The notes: generated from the letters alone by a model not told the origin. Shown: positions 1-6,569, numbered from the stretch's first letter. The stretch is DNA of 12,594 nucleotides from Mageeibacillus sp. UBA1046 (GCA_002316595.1 DCDV01000004.1:35417-48010); one strand, 5' to 3'. A program made the numbers and translations.

Positions 1-417
1 GTGTCTGATGATTCATCATCCGGCAAAGTGTCCACTGATTCATCATCCGGCAAAGTGACCGCTGATTCATCCTCCGGTAAAGTGCCCGCTGATTCATCAT
101 CCGGCGAAGTGACCGCTGATTCATCCTCCGATAAAGTGACCGCTGATTCATCATCCGGTAAAGTAACCGCTGATTCATCATCCGGCAAAGTGACCGCTGA
201 TTCATCAGTCAGTGCTCAGTCGCTTTCAGCGCACAGGAGTTTGTCGATTTTGGAGAAGATACTTGGGCCTCTTTTACTGCTGGAGTGGGGAAGTAGAGAG
301 CTGACGCAGGCAGAATTACGATACCTGCGGCGAGAATATAGCTATCGCAAGTCGATAGTTGAACCTACAGAAGTCGATCGGGCAGTAAGTTCATATATTG
401 AGTCGTTGCTGGACTAA
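1..417 (+). CDS. Repeat-containing protein of unknown function (possibly 5'-partial)
   Basis: I do not recognise this protein. The frame is open from the first base of the window, which happens to be a GTG, so the true start may lie upstream. Residues 4-66 are seven near-identical copies of a nine-residue unit of the type DSSSGKVTA, followed by a partial DSS. This segment is hydrophilic, Ser/Asp-rich, probably disordered, and has no hydrophobic stretch. The remaining ~70 residues look folded: a short hydrophobic helix (LEKILGPLLLLEW, about 84-96) and then a charged, helix-prone region (ELTQAELRYLRREYSYRKS) ending in SLLD. No signal peptide or catalytic motif is visible. A possible hairpin terminator follows at 441-478. 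The tail could be a small DNA- or protein-binding helical domain, but nothing shows this directly. The sequence strongly supports that it is coding, because every repeat keeps frame and repeat differences often fall at third codon positions. Confidence 0.6.
   Translation: MSDDSSSGKVSTDSSSGKVTADSSSGKVPADSSSGEVTADSSSDKVTADSSSGKVTADSSSGKVTADSSVSAQSLSAHRSLSILEKILGPLLLLEWGSRELTQAELRYLRREYSYRKSIVEPTEVDRAVSSYIESLLD
10..207 (+). repeat. In-frame 27-bp tandem repeat array (7 copies plus a 9-bp partial)
   Basis: Seven consecutive 27-bp units begin at 10, 37, 64, 91, 118, 145 and 172, and a truncated eighth starts at 199. Each encodes a variant of DSSSGKVTA. Differences are single substitutions (for example Gly to Asp in unit 5, Lys to Glu in unit 4, and GGC/GGT synonymous changes). 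The period is a multiple of three, so changes in copy number would leave the frame intact. Confidence 0.97.
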
Positions 418-459
418 ACCGGGCTGTAAGTTCCTGCATTAAGCCGCTGCTGGACTAAA
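379..459 (+). repeat. 40-bp imperfect tandem duplication covering a stop codon
   Basis: Bases 379-418 and 420-459 align without gaps and differ at 7 of 40 positions by my count. The first copy encodes the last residues and stop of the upstream gene (AVSSYIESLLD, then TAA). The second copy, in another reading frame, would encode AVSSCIKPLLD followed by TAA but has no start of its own. Confidence 0.85.
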
Positions 460-478
460 TCTGACAGCAGCAGCTTTT
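441..478 (+). terminator. Probable intrinsic terminator after the repeat protein
   Basis: Bases 441-452 can pair with 465-476 (11 pairs and one C/A mismatch, core GCTGCTG/CAGCAGC) around a 12-base loop, and the 3' arm runs into TTTT at 475-478. The T run is short, so efficiency is uncertain. The 5' arm lies inside the second copy of the 40-bp duplication. The following 480-600 contains no gene that I can see. Confidence 0.5.
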
Positions 479-583
479 GATCAGGTTCGGGCAGATGATG
501 GCTTAACCAAGAAAGATAAACGGGGAGGCTGAAGCAGAAGACGGCTTGTAATTAGCTATTAACAGGCTTCAGCAGCCAATGGC

Positions 584-612
584 TTTATTAACAAGGCTAA
601 TTCTAGTATAAT
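584..612 (+). promoter_or_regulatory. rnpB promoter
   Basis: A perfect -10 box TATAAT lies at 607-612. The element 17 bases upstream, TTTATT at 584-589, is a poor -35. Initiation about 7 bases after the -10 box falls at 619, exactly where helix P1 of the RNase P RNA begins, and this agreement is the main support. Confidence 0.6.
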
Positions 613-618
613 ATTAAT

Positions 619-960
619 GCTTTTGAGTGTACCGGACAGTCGCTGCATGCGGGCGAAAGCCATATGCGGAGGAAAGTCCGGGCTCCCAGGATCATGGCGC
701 CGGGTAACTCCCGGTGAAGGTGACTTTAAGGAAAGTGCAACAGAAAGTATACCGCCTGAAAAGGTAAGGGTGAAATGGTGAGGTAAGAGCTCACCGGCAG
801 TCTGGTGACAGATTGCTCTTGTAAACCCCGCCTGGAGCAACACCGTGAGAGGAGCAATGGAGATCCGCAGCTCCCAGAGGTGGCTAGAGCTCACTGGAGA
901 CAGTGAGCCAAGATAGATGACTGTCCCAGACAGAACCCGGCTTACAGGTACACTCGAAGC
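619..960 (+). ncRNA. rnpB: RNase P RNA, bacterial type A
   Basis: This is the catalytic RNA that removes 5' leaders from pre-tRNAs. Helix P1 is explicit: GCTTTTGAGTGTACC at 619-633 pairs with GGTACACTCGAAGC at 947-960. The universal core follows: GGAGGAAAGTCCGGGCTCC (about 667-685, P3/P4 side), ACAGAAAGTATACCGCC (about 739-755), GGTAAGAGCTCACCGGCA in the specificity domain, and AGATAGATGACTGTCC plus ACAGAACCCGGCTTACAG (911-947) as the 3' half of the core and P4. The GGGTGAAA...GGTAAGAGC region fits type A and not the Bacillus type B fold. Length is about 342 bases, in the usual range. No separate terminator hairpin follows; the P1 3' strand is followed directly by TTTTATTT and then the purM ribosome binding site. 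Confidence 0.97.
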
Positions 961-977
961 TTTTATTTGGAGGTAAG

Positions 978-2150
978 ATGGCTGACGCATATTTATCGAG
1001 AGGCGTTTCCCCCACAAAGGATGAAGTAAAAGAAGCAGTATTCGGTCAGGATCAAGGCTTGTTCCCGGGCTCTTTCTGCAAGATAATTGCCGACCCTGCA
1101 GGAGATACGGATTGGTGCGCAGCTATACATGCTGACGGAGCAGGTACCAAATCCGCCATTGCTTATATGATGTACAAAGAAACCGGGGATGCTGAATGGT
1201 TCAGCGGCATCGCTCAGGATTCACTGGTGATGAATACAGATGATCTTTTAGCTATCGGGTCTACAGGCCCTTTTTATCTCTCCAATACAATCGGACGAAA
1301 TGCCCATAGAATTCCCGGAGAAGTTTTGCGCAGCATTATCTCAGGTTATGACTCAGTCATCGCGAAGCTCAGGGGATTGGGAATTGATGTAATAATGACC
1401 GGAGGTGAAACTGCCGATGTAGGCGATCTGGTGCGTACAGTCATCTGTGACAGTACTGTCTTAACAAGGATGCTGAGAGAGAAAGTCATCAATGCTGCCA
1501 ACATCACTCCCGGCTTAGATATTGTCGGTTTATCGTCCACCGGACAAACTACCTATGAAGACAAAGAGAACTCCGGGATTTCCTCAAATGGGTTGACTGC
1601 CGCCAGGCATTTATTATTGCACTATGATTACATCAAAAAATTCCCCGAAACTTTTTCCGAGACAATAGCCGAGGACAAAGTATATGTGGGACCTTATCAT
1701 TTAGAAGACAAATTACCCGGCAGCAGTATGACAGTAGGTGAGGCGATCCTTTCGCCTACCAGAACATATCTGCCACCCGTAGCTGAAATGCTTGCCGGAT
1801 ATGACAAAGATATTCTTGGCATTATCCATTGTACCGGCGGAGGTCAGGTTAAATGTATTGATTTTTCCGGCGGAATACGATATATAAAAGATCGTCTTTT
1901 CGAAACTCCGCCTTTGTTTCAAGCTGTCCTGGACACCGGAGAAGTTACCGAAAGGGAAGTTTATCAGATTTTTAACATGGGGCATCGACTGGAAATATAT
2001 TGCCGGCCGGAAATATCTGACCGCCTTATATCTATCGCAGGAAAATATAATTTAGCCGCTCAGATAATCGGCCACACTGAAGTCTGCGCTCCGGATTATA
2101 ATGAAGTACAGATTAAAGATTTCTCCTGGCATAAGCACCTAAGTTACTAA
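978..2150 (+). CDS. purM: PurM-like phosphoribosylformylglycinamidine cyclo-ligase (AIR synthase family)
   Basis: The protein (390 residues) belongs to the PurM/AIR synthase ATP-dependent family; PurM converts FGAM and ATP to AIR, the fifth step of de novo purine synthesis, in the cytosol. Key segments: HADGAGTKS (51-59), equivalent to the GTDGVGTK nucleotide-binding segment of classic PurM; MNTDDLLAIG (85-94), equivalent to the VNDI motif; and TGGETADVGDLVRT (141-154), equivalent to the GGETAEM segment. The C-terminal half carries SSNGLTAARH, LSPTRTYLPP, HCTGGGQ and FNMGHRLEIY, all typical. It is about 40 residues longer than E. coli PurM and matches, from memory, the ~390-residue version seen in Bacteroidota. 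The start ATG follows GGAGG (969-973) by 4 bases and lies 18 bases after rnpB, so the two are probably co-transcribed. No other pur gene is nearby, so its pathway role rests on homology. The function is likely but not proven; a divergent AIR-synthase-related enzyme is the alternative. Confidence 0.85.
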   Translation: MADAYLSRGVSPTKDEVKEAVFGQDQGLFPGSFCKIIADPAGDTDWCAAIHADGAGTKSAIAYMMYKETGDAEWFSGIAQDSLVMNTDDLLAIGSTGPFYLSNTIGRNAHRIPGEVLRSIISGYDSVIAKLRGLGIDVIMTGGETADVGDLVRTVICDSTVLTRMLREKVINAANITPGLDIVGLSSTGQTTYEDKENSGISSNGLTAARHLLLHYDYIKKFPETFSETIAEDKVYVGPYHLEDKLPGSSMTVGEAILSPTRTYLPPVAEMLAGYDKDILGIIHCTGGGQVKCIDFSGGIRYIKDRLFETPPLFQAVLDTGEVTEREVYQIFNMGHRLEIYCRPEISDRLISIAGKYNLAAQIIGHTEVCAPDYNEVQIKDFSWHKHLSY

Positions 2151-2368
2151 TCTGATGTTTTTCTCGGCTTAACAAGACATTCCAGCTTTAATTGTGTAAA
2201 ATAACTCTTACAGCAATAATATTCTTGATTATCTTGATTATTAGAGGAGGATATTATTTGTTCTGATACTTGAGAACCTGTATTGGGATAAGACTGGTTT
2301 TGTTTAGAGGCTGTTGATCGGTATGCGCCCGACAAAAGCGCAAATACTTATAAAGCGAGGAAATTATC

Positions 2369-2674
2369 ATGACAAGAGGACTGAAAGATTATTTTGGTGT
2401 GACAGACAAATCAAATGTACAAAAAGGATGCATTCTGGGACTGCTTAGCGGCGTTATCATTGGCGGCGTTACTGCTCTGATGCTGGCTCCTAAGTCCGGC
2501 AAAGAAACCAGAGCTGACATTAAAGCCGGAGTTGAAGTCGGAGTTGAAAAGGCGAAAGATCTGGGTGAGAAAGCTTCCAAAGCTGCACACAAAAAATATG
2601 AAGAGATGAAGACAAAGCTCTCCAAAGAAGCTGACGATATAGCGGAAGATCTCGCTGATGAGCTTAGCAGTTAG
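2369..2674 (+). CDS. YtxH domain protein
   Basis: A 101-residue small membrane-anchored protein. Residues 20-40 form a Gly-rich hydrophobic segment, followed directly by LAPKSGKETRADI (39-51), the signature of the YtxH (gas-vesicle-like) family. The rest is a long, charged, Ala/Lys/Glu-rich helix (EKAKDLGEKASKAAHKKYEE), probably coiled coil, with an acidic end. A weak purine-rich ribosome binding site (GCGAGGAA, about 2355-2362) precedes the ATG. In B. subtilis the relative lies in the ytxGHJ stress operon beside a DUF948 protein, and here too a DUF948-like gene follows 100 bases downstream. The biochemical function of the family is not known to me; a role in envelope stress is inferred from that operon. 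Confidence 0.88.
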   Translation: MTRGLKDYFGVTDKSNVQKGCILGLLSGVIIGGVTALMLAPKSGKETRADIKAGVEVGVEKAKDLGEKASKAAHKKYEEMKTKLSKEADDIAEDLADELSS

Positions 2675-2735
2675 GCCAATTCGATTACGAGCATAGGTAA
2701 CGGATCTATAGATTTGAAATATTAATATGAGATAA

Positions 2736-2753
2736 CCAAAACGATTGTTTTGG
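2736..2753. repeat. Perfect inverted repeat upstream of the DUF948-like gene
   Basis: CCAAAAC and GTTTTGG (7-bp arms, 4-base loop) lie 10 bases before the ribosome binding site of the next gene. No T run follows, so it is not a terminator. It could be an mRNA hairpin or an operator. Confidence 0.6.
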
Positions 2754-2774
2754 AGAATGATTTAGGAGATTATT

Positions 2775-3302
2775 ATGCAAACCCCTATATATTTAGCCGT
2801 CACGGTAGATCTGATGGACTTGCTCTTAGGGCTTTTAATTTTGAGCGGTGTGGCTGCTTTAATAGGTTTAACTGTTTTCTTGTTCAGAACAGCTCAAACT
2901 CTAAGGGAAACCAGTTCATTAATTAAAGAGAATAGACCCGCAATCAAGAGCACTCTTGATCAATTACCTGAACTGCTTGAAAAAGTGGATATTATTGTTG
3001 AGGATGTTTCTTTGATCACAGAACAAGCCGGTGAATCAGTCCCGGGAATTTTGGAAGATGTAGAAACTGTTACCGGCGCCACGGCTGATGTGGTGGAGAC
3101 GATAGGCGCTGCAACTGTCAGTGTTGTAGATTCTGTGACATCTTTTTTCAGCGGGAAGGGGAAGCACAAGTCACCTAAGAATACGATCCAACAAATTATC
3201 GCTGCCATTAATACTATTAAGAGAGTAGCAGCAATAGTTCAGGACAAAACAAAAAAAAGTAAGAAGAAAAAAAGAAAAAACACTAAGAAGACTCTATTTT
3301 AA
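2775..3302 (+). CDS. DUF948-like single-pass membrane protein with Lys-rich tail
   Basis: A 175-residue protein with one transmembrane helix (about 14-38, DLLLGLLILSGVAALIGLTVFLF), followed by a long amphipathic region (RTAQTLRETSSLIKENRPAIKSTLDQLPELLEKVDIIVEDV...) with regularly spaced Val/Ile/Leu, as in DUF948/YtxG proteins. These are thought to form coiled coils beside the membrane. A weakly hydrophobic Ala/Val/Thr segment (100-125) and a second helix (137-155) follow. The last 18 residues are almost all Lys/Arg (TKKSKKKKRKNTKK), a strongly basic tail that could bind nucleic acid, lipid headgroups or the acidic YtxH partner. AGGAG at 2764-2768 precedes the ATG by 6 bases. It is likely co-transcribed with ytxH and ends before a strong terminator. 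The family match is by pattern and gene context, and the function is unknown. Confidence 0.75.
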   Translation: MQTPIYLAVTVDLMDLLLGLLILSGVAALIGLTVFLFRTAQTLRETSSLIKENRPAIKSTLDQLPELLEKVDIIVEDVSLITEQAGESVPGILEDVETVTGATADVVETIGAATVSVVDSVTSFFSGKGKHKSPKNTIQQIIAAINTIKRVAAIVQDKTKKSKKKKRKNTKKTLF

Positions 3303-3323
3303 GAGTAGAATATCGGCACATTT

Positions 3324-3355
3324 AAAAAAGCGACTATAAAATGTAGTCGCTTTTT
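3324..3355 (+). terminator. Intrinsic terminator, possibly bidirectional
   Basis: GCGACTA (3330-3336) pairs perfectly with TAGTCGC (3344-3350) around a 7-base loop. Six As lie before the stem and five Ts after it, so it could work from either side. It begins 22 bases after the DUF948-like stop codon and isolates that operon from the YfhO gene. Confidence 0.9.
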
Positions 3356-3357
3356 CA

Positions 3358-3386
3358 TTAAAGTGCAATATCATAAGTGTTATACT
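3358..3386 (+). promoter_or_regulatory. Possible promoter of the YfhO-desulfoferrodoxin gene
   Basis: TATACT (3381-3386) differs from the -10 consensus at one base. TTAAAG (3358-3363) is 17 bases upstream and is a poor -35. The position, directly after a terminator and 27 bases before the ATG, supports it. Confidence 0.35.
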
Positions 3387-3413
3387 GTACCAAATAACCT
3401 TGTGGAGGATTCC

Positions 3414-6400
3414 ATGTCTGAACAAAGAATTGTCACTAACAATAGATTGTCCAGACAAGCTGATCGCAATTATGCCGTAATGGCCTTTTTTCTGCCTTTC
3501 CTCCTGCTCTCTATCGGATATGCCGCCCGTGGAATATTTCCCTTTGGTGATAAGCACCTCTTAACCGTTGACCTCTATCATCAATACGCTCCCTTTCTCG
3601 CAGAGCTCAGAACAAAGATCTTAAGTGGCGAGGGAATTTTTTACAGTTTCGCCGGAGGCCTGGGAGTAAATTTTTACGCCCTTTTCGCATATTATCTGGC
3701 CAGTCCCTTGAATTTACTGCTGCTGTTGTTTCCCGCGGCCTTCCTGACAGAAGGAATATTCGTATTAACGTTAATCAAGCTATCGCTCGCAGGTTTCACT
3801 TTCAATATATTCTTAAGAAAAACATTTAACAGGCATGGTCCTTTGGCAGTGGGTTTTTCGACCATGTATGCTTTATCTGCTTATGTGATAGCTTATGGCT
3901 GGAACATAATGTGGCTGGATTCTTTGTATATTGCCCCTTTAGTCATATTGGGCATGGTATATCTGATTCGCGACAAGAAGATCTGGCTTTACACCCTCAG
4001 CTTAGCCTATTTGCTGTTTGTAAATTTCTATATGGCCTGGTTTGTCTGTCTCATGACAGCAATGCTCTTTATACCTTTCTTGTTTCGCTTCACTCCGGAA
4101 AACAAACCACTGGTGAAATTGCTGACATCGCTGAAAATGCTGTTTTATTCTGCTCTGGGTGTTGGACTTTCCGCCATATTGATCTGGCCAACATATCAGG
4201 CTTTGCAGGTAACATCCGCGGCTAATGATTCTTTTCCTTCCGGGATAGAAAAAGTTGCCTCTCTGTTTGATTACTTCGGGCAGCATCTGCTTTTAGTTGA
4301 ACCCACCGTTCGCAGTGGTTTCCCAAATTTATATGCAGGCGTATTTGTTTTGCTCCTGATGCCAATTGCTCTTCTAAATTCCAAGGTTAAATTGCGTGAC
4401 CGGGTGCTGGGGTTTTTGACCATAGCCTTTATGGTCCTTAGTTTTCATACCAATATTTTGAATTTCATCTGGCATGGTTTTCATTACCCCAACCAGCTGC
4501 CCTACCGAAACTCTTTTGTCTATATTTTTATCTTGCTTACTTTTCTCTATGAAGGACTGCCCGGTATCAGACTGCTGCGACGAGAAACAATTGTCGGGTT
4601 TGCCTTTTCTCTTATTTTGCTGATGATAGTAGTTGAAAAAGTTGGCGAGAACAAAATTTCTGACTATACAATTTTGTTCAGCATTATCTTCCTGCTTCTT
4701 TATGCTTTGATTTTTATTCGTCTGACTGATGAAAGACAGTATAAGAGGCCTGTTACTTTGCTCTTGTTGGCTGTAATGATAATCGAGATTGGCTTATCAA
4801 CCTCTGTAGGTTTATTTTATCTGGATAAAAACGAATATTTCGGCAACAGAGAAGGATATGCCGGCGGCTCCGTTCCGGAATCAATCCGGACCAGCGTAAC
4901 TAAGCTGAAGTCGAACACCGATGACACACTTTTTTATCGAACTGAAGTTTATCCCAGCAAGACTTCCAATGATTCTTTTTTGTATGGGCTGGATGGACTG
5001 ACTCTCTTTGCTTCAACTACCGCCGAAAAGCCCGTGAGCTTTTTTAAAGAATTAGGCCTTTACAGCAATGGCATCAATAGTTATAAGTATGATGGCTCTA
5101 ATGTTTTAATTGACAGTCTGTTCGGTATCCGCTATTTAATTTTACGAGATAAGAGCCACTGGCAGGATAATACCCGGGAACTCGTCATGTCGAATGAAGA
5201 TATCGACGTATATGAAAATCCTTTTGCTTTATCGATTGGCTTTGCTGCCTCACCTGACATAATGCATTACAGGAGCAGCAATATAAATCCGCTGGAAAAT
5301 CAGAATCAGCTTTTGCAGGCTATTGATCCTGACTCCTCAGGCGTGTATATTCCGGTGCCGATAGAAGTTGATGATTCCAGCCAGGCTAATTTGTTTCCTT
5401 ACAATGAATCTGATACGATATTCAGCTTTGATAAGAACTCAGATGATGGCACTGCGGAACTGGTTTTCAGCCTTACTGCTGAGGAAGAAGGCACTTACAA
5501 TCTGGCCTATGACATGAGAGGTCATAAAACCTCCGGCGGCAAGATAACTATAGACGAAAAGTCATTCAGTTTCTCCGCCAGAGCTGTTGGTAATGCGGAA
5601 GTCGGTTATCTGGAAGCGGGGCAAACCGCTTTGATTAGTTTCACTCTCGGTTCAGAGTCTGAAAGAAGCGGTGAATTTGAGTTTTATGCGGCAAGATTAG
5701 AGAGAGACTCCTTCGTTTCCAGTATCAGCAGAATAAAGGCAACTCAGTTTCAGCTGGATCGTTTTTCTTCTGATTATTTCAGAGGTTCCATTGTGATGCC
5801 TGAGGGAGGCTATCTGCTGCTCACTGTTCCTTATGACAGAGGCTGGCATGCCACTGTCAACGGCCAAAAGCAATCAATCGAAACCGTTGACAATTCGCTG
5901 ATGGCGCTTGAGCTTCCTGCCGGTGAGAACGTTGTGGCAATGAATTTCCAGCCTTACGGCTTCAGAGATGGTCTCATTGTCACTCTTGGTTCATTAACTG
6001 TCCTGGTAATTATTGCTTTCCTGCAATTATTGTTATTTTTTATCAGAAGGCGCAGGAAAAGTGAAGCAGATGTTCCGCTCGCCGACCCGCCTGCCAGAAT
6101 GCTGAGACATGATCCTGATCAGGATAATAAGGATGAAGAGATCTATGGGAAAGATGAAATTTTACTCCCTGTGGTAAAGGAGGAATTTATGCATGATATA
6201 AAATTCTATTTCTGTAAAGAATGTGGCAATGTCGTAATTATGCTCAATGATGGCGGAGGGCAACTGGTCTGCTGCGATGTGCCCATGGTTTTACTGGAAG
6301 CCATTACCCATGACGAGAACGATTTTGAGCATGCTCCCAATATCGAGAGAACGGATCAGGGGATAAGAGTCAAGGTAGGTTTTATCGCCCATCCTATGAC

Positions 6401-6569
6401 TGAAGAGCATTATGTTAACTGGATTGCGGCAGTGCAAGGAAACAGATATCAGATTCAATTCCTGCTTCCCGGTGAAGAACCGGAAGCAGAATTCAGAGTC
6501 GGCAACGGACCTGTTGATGTTTATGAATTCTGCAATATTCATGGCTTGTGGAAAACCAGCCTGAAATAA
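3414..6569 (+). CDS. YfhO-family membrane protein fused to desulfoferrodoxin
   Basis: Start chosen at the ATG at 3414 because GGAGG (3404-3408) sits 5 bases upstream; a GTG 51 bases earlier lies before the putative -10 box. The product is 1051 residues. Residues 1 to ~880 are a YfhO protein (GT-C fold): many transmembrane helices from about 22 on, with the family signature DLYHQYAPFLAELRTKILSG, then FYSFAGGLGVNFYALFAYYLASPLNLL. A large extracytoplasmic beta-rich part follows, ending in PYDRGWHATVNGQ, and then a last helix (857-877) with RRRRK after it, which places the C-terminus in the cytoplasm. YfhO homologues are implicated in glycosylating lipoteichoic acid in B. subtilis and Listeria. 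A charged linker (878-925) leads into a complete desulfoferrodoxin (926-1051) with no stop codon between. Internal initiation at 6189 is likely, see that entry. Either a real fusion or a recent loss of the yfhO stop explains the frame; a sequencing indel is the trivial alternative. Confidence is high for both domains, moderate for the fusion product. Confidence 0.85.
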   Translation: MSEQRIVTNNRLSRQADRNYAVMAFFLPFLLLSIGYAARGIFPFGDKHLLTVDLYHQYAPFLAELRTKILSGEGIFYSFAGGLGVNFYALFAYYLASPLNLLLLLFPAAFLTEGIFVLTLIKLSLAGFTFNIFLRKTFNRHGPLAVGFSTMYALSAYVIAYGWNIMWLDSLYIAPLVILGMVYLIRDKKIWLYTLSLAYLLFVNFYMAWFVCLMTAMLFIPFLFRFTPENKPLVKLLTSLKMLFYSALGVGLSAILIWPTYQALQVTSAANDSFPSGIEKVASLFDYFGQHLLLVEPTVRSGFPNLYAGVFVLLLMPIALLNSKVKLRDRVLGFLTIAFMVLSFHTNILNFIWHGFHYPNQLPYRNSFVYIFILLTFLYEGLPGIRLLRRETIVGFAFSLILLMIVVEKVGENKISDYTILFSIIFLLLYALIFIRLTDERQYKRPVTLLLLAVMIIEIGLSTSVGLFYLDKNEYFGNREGYAGGSVPESIRTSVTKLKSNTDDTLFYRTEVYPSKTSNDSFLYGLDGLTLFASTTAEKPVSFFKELGLYSNGINSYKYDGSNVLIDSLFGIRYLILRDKSHWQDNTRELVMSNEDIDVYENPFALSIGFAASPDIMHYRSSNINPLENQNQLLQAIDPDSSGVYIPVPIEVDDSSQANLFPYNESDTIFSFDKNSDDGTAELVFSLTAEEEGTYNLAYDMRGHKTSGGKITIDEKSFSFSARAVGNAEVGYLEAGQTALISFTLGSESERSGEFEFYAARLERDSFVSSISRIKATQFQLDRFSSDYFRGSIVMPEGGYLLLTVPYDRGWHATVNGQKQSIETVDNSLMALELPAGENVVAMNFQPYGFRDGLIVTLGSLTVLVIIAFLQLLLFFIRRRRKSEADVPLADPPARMLRHDPDQDNKDEEIYGKDEILLPVVKEEFMHDIKFYFCKECGNVVIMLNDGGGQLVCCDVPMVLLEAITHDENDFEHAPNIERTDQGIRVKVGFIAHPMTEEHYVNWIAAVQGNRYQIQFLLPGEEPEAEFRVGNGPVDVYEFCNIHGLWKTSLK
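6176..6183 (+). promoter_or_regulatory. Strong internal ribosome binding site for desulfoferrodoxin
   Basis: AAAGGAGG ends 5 bases before an in-frame ATG at 6189. This is the best Shine-Dalgarno sequence in the window, yet it lies inside a longer open frame (codons for VVKEE). Confidence 0.85.
6189..6569 (+). CDS. dfx: Desulfoferrodoxin (two-iron superoxide reductase), internal start
   Basis: Read from its own ATG the product is 126 residues, the normal full length of desulfoferrodoxin. This enzyme reduces superoxide to hydrogen peroxide in the cytoplasm of anaerobes, with electrons usually from rubredoxin. The N-terminal desulforedoxin domain has C9-x2-C12 and the C28-C29 pair, the four ligands of the rubredoxin-like centre I. 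The catalytic domain has H48, H68 (AHPM), H74 (EEHYVNWI), C115 and H118 (CNIHGLW), the His4Cys set of centre II. The Glu-Lys pair that normally precedes the first His (E47-K48 in D. baarsii numbering) is Phe46-Glu47 here, so the usual catalytic Lys is missing. The frame is shared with the YfhO gene upstream, so this may be translated both alone and as a fusion. Identity is near certain; full activity is less so because of the substitution. Confidence 0.93.
   Translation: MHDIKFYFCKECGNVVIMLNDGGGQLVCCDVPMVLLEAITHDENDFEHAPNIERTDQGIRVKVGFIAHPMTEEHYVNWIAAVQGNRYQIQFLLPGEEPEAEFRVGNGPVDVYEFCNIHGLWKTSLK

Noticed and set aside
10..207. CRISPR-like array
   Set aside because: The 27-bp units abut with no spacers and stay in one coding frame, so this is a protein repeat.
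559..1017. 152-codon minus-strand reading frame
   Set aside because: It lies across the RNase P RNA gene and the purM start; no ribosome binding site or family match.
2151..2200. Terminator after purM
   Set aside because: There is a TTTTT near 2158 but no stable stem before it.
2243..2307. Hidden small gene behind AGAGGAGG at 2243-2250
   Set aside because: The TTG at 2258 is followed at once by a stop, and the longer frame from 2251 has no usual start codon. The purine run matches a sigma-H -35 but no -10 lies at the right distance.
2302..2324. Sigma-B-like promoter GTTTAG / CGGTAT before ytxH
   Set aside because: The 11-base spacer is short for sigma-B, each box has a mismatch, and Clostridia-like organisms often lack sigma-B. 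The known stress control of B. subtilis ytxGHJ made it tempting.
6060..6190. Frameshift between yfhO and dfx
   Set aside because: Stops exist in the other two frames (for example 6103 and 6125), so an indel could restore separate genes, but the sequence as given reads through cleanly and both domains are intact. Kept as the main alternative to a true fusion.
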